From: Blakeslea trispora
Taxonomy: Eukaryota > Mucoromycota > Mucoromycetes > Mucorales > Choanephoraceae
Reading direction: 5' to 3'
Length of the DNA stretch: 64,000 nt
Assembly: GCA_025331445.1 (NCBI GenBank)
Contig: JAIWNE010000040.1
Coordinates: forward strand, 1 to 64,000
Part shown: positions 59,073-64,000 of the stretch, piece after piece
Position numbering within the stretch: the first letter of the stretch is position 1
Layout: each line of letters begins with the position of its first letter
Position numbers and translations under genes: made by a program
The notes under the pieces: model-generated
What the model was told of the DNA's origin: nothing
The model's database searches: none
What the model saw: only the letters and a program-made list of their open reading frames with translations

Positions 59073-59995
59073 ATTCCTTTGATGGGCTCATGTACATACT
59101 CTAATTTTTTCTCTTTCTATACCCCCTCTCTCCCTCTACATGCTATATAAACCCTCTTGTTCCCTCTCTTGATAAACAATATGCCTTTCTCTCTTTTGAA
59201 TAATAATTTATGCTACTATGCTTGTAAATACAATACACAATCTTTTTATTTATTTAAACATATCGCAATACAGTCTTTTTCGTTATTCTCTTTACCCGGA
59301 TTTTTTAGAAATGTATTTATTGGTTGATATGATTTCCGAAAGGGAAAAAAAAATAAACATCAACATGAACTCGCTTATACGATTGTCTTGAAGAGTTGTA
59401 GTACTGTCAAAAAAAAAAAAAAAAACGGTTTATTTAGTCAAACTGACTTGTTAGTACAAGAATTCCCTTATGTTGACCACCAAAAAACAATAATAAGGTT
59501 AATCATAAAAGACTTGATTTGCTTTCTTGTAGTTTAATGATTGAGACCAAAAAAAAAAAAGAGAGAAAAAGATGAATTTACATGCTTTTCTTTCTTTTCT
59601 CCTTTAAACCAGATTTCTCTCTCTCTCAGCTAAACAACTAAAGCATTCAGCCATTAAATTCACTATTTTAAGGTTTTCATTAAGGTACATTTTAGAGGAG
59701 TTGCTTAAATAGAGCAAAAGAAGCAAGGACCATCCCCCAAACTATTTGTTGAGTTATTTGCTACACGACTTTAACCAGCAAATTTGAAATGAGTAAAGCC
59801 TTCTGTTTTCGCTTTAGTGTAGATTGATTTTATATAAAAAACAAAGTTAGTATATGTGTTACTCTACTGGTATTATCAGGTGATTCATTTGGCTTACACA
59901 GAATAAATAAACAGGCCTGTTTGTTTATATCTCTACCCCCCCCTTCTCCTTTTTCTTTATTTTTTTTCTTTCTTTCTTTTTCTTTATTGAAATAA
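59073..59995. other. Intergenic region WRKY-like / COX7A
   Basis: About 920 bases, both flanking genes on the plus strand. Contains A runs (59408-59424) and, just before the COX7A ATG, a CT-rich leader (CCCCTTCTCCTTTTTCTT). No gene seen. Confidence 0.45.
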
Positions 59996-60239
59996 ATGCT
60001 TGTCAATCGCCCCAACAACGTTCTTGCCAATCAACGTCATTTTCAAGCTCCTTCTCAGCTTCCTCTTTGGATTCGTGGTAAGAGAGACAAGTTCATTGTC
60101 TCTGTCGTCTTTACTGGTATTGGTATTGGCCTTTTAGGTGTCACTGTTGGTACTGGAAAGTAAGTGGTATAGGCTATAAAAGCAACAACAAACTCTTACA
60201 TGTATTTCCTTTAGGATGGTCACAGGCAACAAAAACTAA
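59996..60239 (+). CDS. COX7A-like cytochrome c oxidase small subunit
   Basis: Exons 59996-60159 and 60215-60239 (55-nt intron, phase 2) give 62 residues; too short to stand out as an ORF. Pattern: a basic presequence-like start (MLVNRPNNVLANQRHFQAPS), PLWIRGKRDKFIVSVVFTGI leading into one membrane segment rich in Gly (VFTGIGIGLLGVTVG), and a short basic end (MVTGNKN). The arrangement Q-x-x-F-Q, P-L-hydrophobic-x-R-G, basic, membrane helix resembles subunit VIIa of the terminal oxidase in the mitochondrial inner membrane. Codon bias is high, as expected of a respiratory subunit. Family assignment is probable, not certain. The White-collar-2 gene ends 104 bases downstream, convergent. Confidence 0.68.
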
Positions 60240-60343
60240 AAAAAATAATAAATAATCAAACAATAAGCACCTATTCTTTTTTATTATTATTATTGTTATT
60301 ATCATGAAAGCACCAAATAAACACTATTTTCAATATGACACAA

Positions 60344-61516
60344 TTAAGAAGAAGGTGTATTATCTAGTTGAGTTTTGTTACTCTTGGCCCAACGTAAGCC
60401 ACAAGCATTACAAAGACTAGCAAAAGAAAAATAAATAAATAACAATCAAACCCCCCTATTTTTCTCTGTATTGACTTACGTCTTTGGACCTTTGGGACCT
60501 CTTCGCCACTCGGGAGCATCTGTTCGACCACAATCTGCACAAATACGCTCTATATCATCATCATTACGTCTCTTTTTGCCCGACTTGAGTTTAGCATCAT
60601 CAGCCGTTGAAACAGAAGAAGGATCGCCAATGGACGGCGTACTGACATTAGGAAACGCATTGAACAATTCACCTTCAATACCCATCGAAATACCACGCGA
60701 ACGTTCACCCAAATCAAAACGAAGACCAGTAAAGAGAGAGACAGATTCAGATAGATCGTATGAATTCAACACACCTTGTGTATAGACATTAGAAGAAGGT
60801 GGATACATGCTTGTAGGAGGAGCAAAGAGATCTTCAAATTCATCTTCAAATTCATCTTCATCTAGTTCTGTATTCAGAGGTACAGGCTGAGGTGTTTCAC
60901 TGGGTGCACTTGAGGTAGCACTTCCACTTTGAGGTGAGGGTATTTGATATTTCTTTGTATTGTTTGACTTGAGTTGGTTTGATTTGGCCTTGGCCATGGC
61001 TACTTTGCGCTTCAACATTTCGTTTTCCATCTTGTAGTCCAGAAATGTGTCCATCATACGAGTCATTTCGGCCGGAACACTACGGGCAGAACCAAAGAAG
61101 CCTTGTTTGAAGAAATGGCCTCGGGTCTCTAGTGTGGTATGTTTACCGTCCTTGCGAAGGAATCGATAGGTGGCTCGCATGACGGATCCATTGTTTTGAG
61201 CTGTACGGAATTCTCGGGCAAAGATATCGATATCGTCCACATGAATGAATTCAGTAAAACAGTGTCCGACTAACTCGGTAGGTTGATAGCCTAGAAATTC
61301 ACGGGAAGCAGGTGAACAATAGAGGATGTTGAGATCGGACGACAAGACATGAATGACATCGCGTAGTTCTTCAAGTATGTTTTGCGACCAATTCTTTCTA
61401 CGAGTGAATTCGGCTGGTCCTGCAGTTGTCATGTTGGGTGTAGAGTGAAGAGAAGAAGATGAACGGTTCTGTTGATTAAGCTTGTTGAGTGAAATGATGG
61501 ATTGGTTCGATTCCAT
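60344..61516 (-). CDS. wc-2: White-collar-2-type PAS/GATA photoregulator
   Basis: Exons 61516-60480 and 60416-60344 give 369 residues. Transcription factor that pairs with the flavin photoreceptor WC-1 to form the blue-light complex in nuclei. PAS domain about 50-150: VIHVLSSDLNILYCSPASRE, FLGYQPTELVGH, FIHVDDIDIF, RFLRKDGKHTTLETRGH; it lacks the LOV flavin-binding Cys motif, as in WC-2. A helical stretch (MLKRKVAMAKAK) and acidic block follow. The C-terminal GATA finger is split by the intron: CADCGRTDAPEWRRGPKGPK joins LCNACGLRWAK, Cys-x2-Cys-x18-Cys-x2-Cys. Mucorales carry several wc-2 copies, so which paralogue this is cannot be told. The start is the ATG at 61516. Confidence 0.93.
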
Positions 61517-61995
61517 TGCTTGTCTACACTTTTCTGAATTGGTAGACTTTTTTAAAAGAAGCGAAAAAAACAAAAGAAAGCAATAAGAAAAAAAAAATGT
61601 GACAAATATTTTTAAAAAAAAAAAAGAGCGAGAGATAATCCAGTTGCTTGGGATGCCATACATATATAGCCGATCTCACTCTTTTCTCCTACTCTCTCTT
61701 ATTCTCTCTCTCTCTATTCATCTGAGTTTTAAATAAAGATTGAATATAGACTCAGATTTGTGCGTTTTTCTAAAAATGGAAGGCACTAAAACCTTCTTTT
61801 TTGTTCTTTCGGGGGTCTCCCTCTTTTCGCTTAGTACTTGGGGGCTACCCTATTTTTCTCTATTTAGTCAAACCTGCCTTTAACAAAAACACCCAATGAT
61901 CATTCAAGGAGATGTTTGTCTTTCACTCACTCTTTCTTTATTATCTGTTGTAAATGAGTATAATAATAACAAGAAAGACACTGTAGATGAAGGTA
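61517..61995. other. Promoter region of the White-collar-2 gene
   Basis: About 480 bases between wc-2 and the 3' end of the F-box gene, both on the minus strand. On the minus strand CTATATATG at 61661-61669 lies about 145 bases before the ATG and may be the TATA element. Long CT-rich runs occur on the plus strand at 61680-61720. Confidence 0.45.
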
Positions 61996-63540
61996 TCAAG
62001 TAGTCAACGAATCAAAATCGTGTATTTCCATCACTGTATGTCCTTCTTCTGAGGTATCTGAACGTTGTCTTTGCATCAATACAACTGCTTTTGTATGATT
62101 AAACTGAATCTTCCAAACAATCTTGGAGGGTTGTGTAAAATGCCTCAAGAGTCTTCCTCGCTTAATATCCCATAATTTCACTTTACCATCATTAGCAGCA
62201 CTTAGGATATGATTTTCATCAAACTGAAGACATGTGATTGAATTATCATGGGCTGAAAACTGTTGAGTGCATTCAAATGTCTCCATATCCCATACACGCA
62301 AACATCCATCAGCACCACCACTGACAAGTGTCGTACCCGATAACTGTAGTTGACCAACAAGAGAGGTATGTCCATGTAAGGTAGAGAGACATTCGCCTGT
62401 CTCCACAGACCAGATCCGAATATGAGCATCCATCGAACCAGTGGCAATGATCGTGCCATTCGTGACGATTGTATAGATCTGAGAGATATGGCCCACTAGG
62501 ACATGCTTGCATTTTCCTTTTTTGATGTCCCAAATACGAGCAGTAGAATCATACGATCCAGAGACAGCCATATCACCATGAATATCAACACATCGAACAG
62601 AGGCTTGGTGGCCCTGAAGGACATGTAACAAGACACCTCGTTTGATGTCCCAGACTCTGAGGGTAGTGTCACGTGAACCAGTGATAGCAATTCGTTTATC
62701 CCGTATCTTTAAACATCTTACAGTAGACGAATGGCCTCGTAAGACATAGCGTAATTTACCACGATTTAAATCCCATACACGTACATCTCTATCATGATGA
62801 TCAGTACAGGTCTCTCTTTTAGCGATTTTCAATTACCTATCACAACCACCTGAAAGTAAGACTCGCTCAGGATCATGTTGACCACCTCCCTTGAACTGAA
62901 GTGCCCAGACACCACCTTCATGTCCTTCTAGTGTTCTGATCTTTTGGCCAGTATTGGTATCAAACACTTCGATACGATGATTATCGCACCCCACCACAGT
63001 AAACTGTTCATCAAACTGAAGGGATGTCACTAAACCCTGAGAGAATCCACCATCAATCGTATTGATCTTACCACCCTGTTTCCAAGCAGAGGCAATACTG
63101 TATCGGCGTTTGAAATAGTCTCGATAGCAACTGATGTGATTGGTATCATGAAGGTAGTTGTGTGATTTGCATAGAGTGCGCCATAGGTTGTCATTGTCAC
63201 GAATGAGATGATACCAATGCTTTGATACAGAGCTTGCACGAGTCAAGGTAGAGGGTGAATAGATATAGGATAGGATATGTAATGCAATTTCTGGGGGTAA
63301 CTGCTTCAAGAAATCCACCTTTAAGCGTGGTGCAATGATGCTATTTAGAAATGTAAGTTGGGAATTATCGCAACAGTTGGTAATGATATCGCTCAGAAAG
63401 AACTGTTTTTGCAGAGGAGTCAGGAGTAAGAAGGAGTCTTTGAGTTGTTCAAGATGGTCTTTTTGCACATGTAGATGAAGACGATGAGGCACTGGACTAT
63501 AGGTGGGTGGTGTTGCTGGTGGAGATAGATCTTTTGTCAT
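61996..63540 (-). CDS. F-box/WD40-repeat protein, Cdc4/Pop1-like SCF substrate receptor
   Basis: Exons 63540-62837 and 62788-61996 with a very short 48-nt intron (GTAATT...TAG) give 498 residues. The protein is the substrate-recognition subunit of an SCF ubiquitin ligase: an F-box at about 75-120 (LPPEIALHILSYI, ASSVSKHWYHLI, LWRTLC) recruits Skp1, and seven or so WD40 repeats at about 160-470 (for example TLEGHEGGVWAL, VLRGHSSTVRCL, VLQGHQASVRCV, TLHGHTSLVGQL, VRVWDLN, LRVWDIK, ARIWDIKKG) form the phosphodegron-binding propeller. Arg residues in the repeats at positions equal to those of Cdc4 are present (SGSYDST, TGSRDTT). Length is shorter than yeast Cdc4, close to Pop1-type proteins. Without the intron the frame ends in a stop at 62833. 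Confidence 0.93.
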
Positions 63541-64000
63541 TTATAGTATAGTGTAACAAATAGCTGAGAGAAAAAAAAAATAAGAGATTATATGTACAAA
63601 TAACAATGAATAAAAAGAAACAAAAAAAAAAGGGGGGAAAAAGTCAATTGAAGAAATGAGTTATAAATGTACCAAAAAAAAAAGAAAAAAAAAAAGGGGG
63701 AAAAAAAACGAGGAGAAGCAAGATAGGAGGAGGGGGGGGGGAAATTGAAATCATTTTTTTTTTCTTTTTTTTTTTTATGTTTTGATCAGCTGATGAACAG
63801 GCACAGAAATCATTTACAAATGACATAAATCACAAGATTCCAATGGGGGGTTTTTTCTTGAACAGGATGAGAATAGACTCGGTTTATGATTGGCTGGTAA
63901 TTATTTATTTAGAATAAGGTCTCATTTATAATATCTAAATCGTCTCAAATTTAAGTAGAACAGAACGTCATCTGTAGTTCAAAAATCTTGAGCGGTGTTT
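63541..64000. other. Upstream region with homopolymers, window edge
   Basis: About 460 bases, promoter side of the F-box gene. It carries A, T and G runs of 9-12 bases in close succession (63560-63780). No gene recognised. Confidence 0.45.

Overview
The window is nuclear DNA of a filamentous fungus, most likely a member of Mucoromycota and probably Mucorales. Evidence: AT-rich intergenic DNA full of A/T homopolymers, many short introns (about 48-110 nt, GTNNGT...YAG), a solo White-collar-2 type PAS/GATA photoregulator, a WRKY-like zinc-finger factor (a class kept in early-diverging fungi), a chitin deacetylase, and metazoan-like sortilin and CNOT1 families. No rRNA, tRNA, CRISPR or prokaryotic operon structure was seen. 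I rebuilt gene models by hand, joining exons across GT-AG introns so that frame and conserved motifs continue; exon coordinates are in each entry.

Layout. 1-8 kb: 5' half of a VPS10/sortilin receptor (-), a CUE-like protein, an MFS sugar transporter and a fatty-acid-amide-hydrolase-type amidase (+). 9-16 kb: secreted chitin deacetylase (-), an intact pogo/Tigger-type DDE transposase (+), uroporphyrinogen-III synthase (-). 17-30 kb: HMG-box factor (+), a nine-exon Sec7-PH ARF exchange factor (-), the LYR protein ETFRF1 (-), CTP synthase (+), a bHLH factor (-) and a tryptophan/GW-rich protein (-). 30-35 kb is gene-poor, with one small membrane protein and one orphan open frame.

35-48 kb: ribosomal protein uS12/RPS23 (+), a GLI/GLIS-like zinc-finger factor with a polyQ tract (-), a Maf-type nucleotide pyrophosphatase (-), complex I subunit NDUFA1/MWFE (+), a SulP sulfate transporter (+), a candidate 35-residue microprotein (+) and a METTL21-type methyltransferase (+). 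48.5-54.4 kb: a NOT1/CNOT1 gene represented only by its C-terminal third, ending head-on against the methyltransferase and abutting upstream a decayed non-LTR retroelement, itself joined to a decayed MULE transposon. 54.4-58 kb holds short coding-like remnants. 58-64 kb: WRKY-like factor (+), a COX7A-like subunit (+), White-collar-2 (-) and an F-box/WD40 Cdc4-like protein (-).

The genes are mostly unrelated housekeeping and regulatory functions. Loose themes are mitochondrial respiration (ETFRF1, NDUFA1, COX7A), nucleotide metabolism (CTP synthase, Maf), transcription factors (HMG, bHLH, GLI-like, WRKY-like, WC-2) and RNA control (NOT1 C-terminus, GW-rich protein). Several genes begin with first exons of only 3-15 coding nucleotides, which automatic annotation easily misses.
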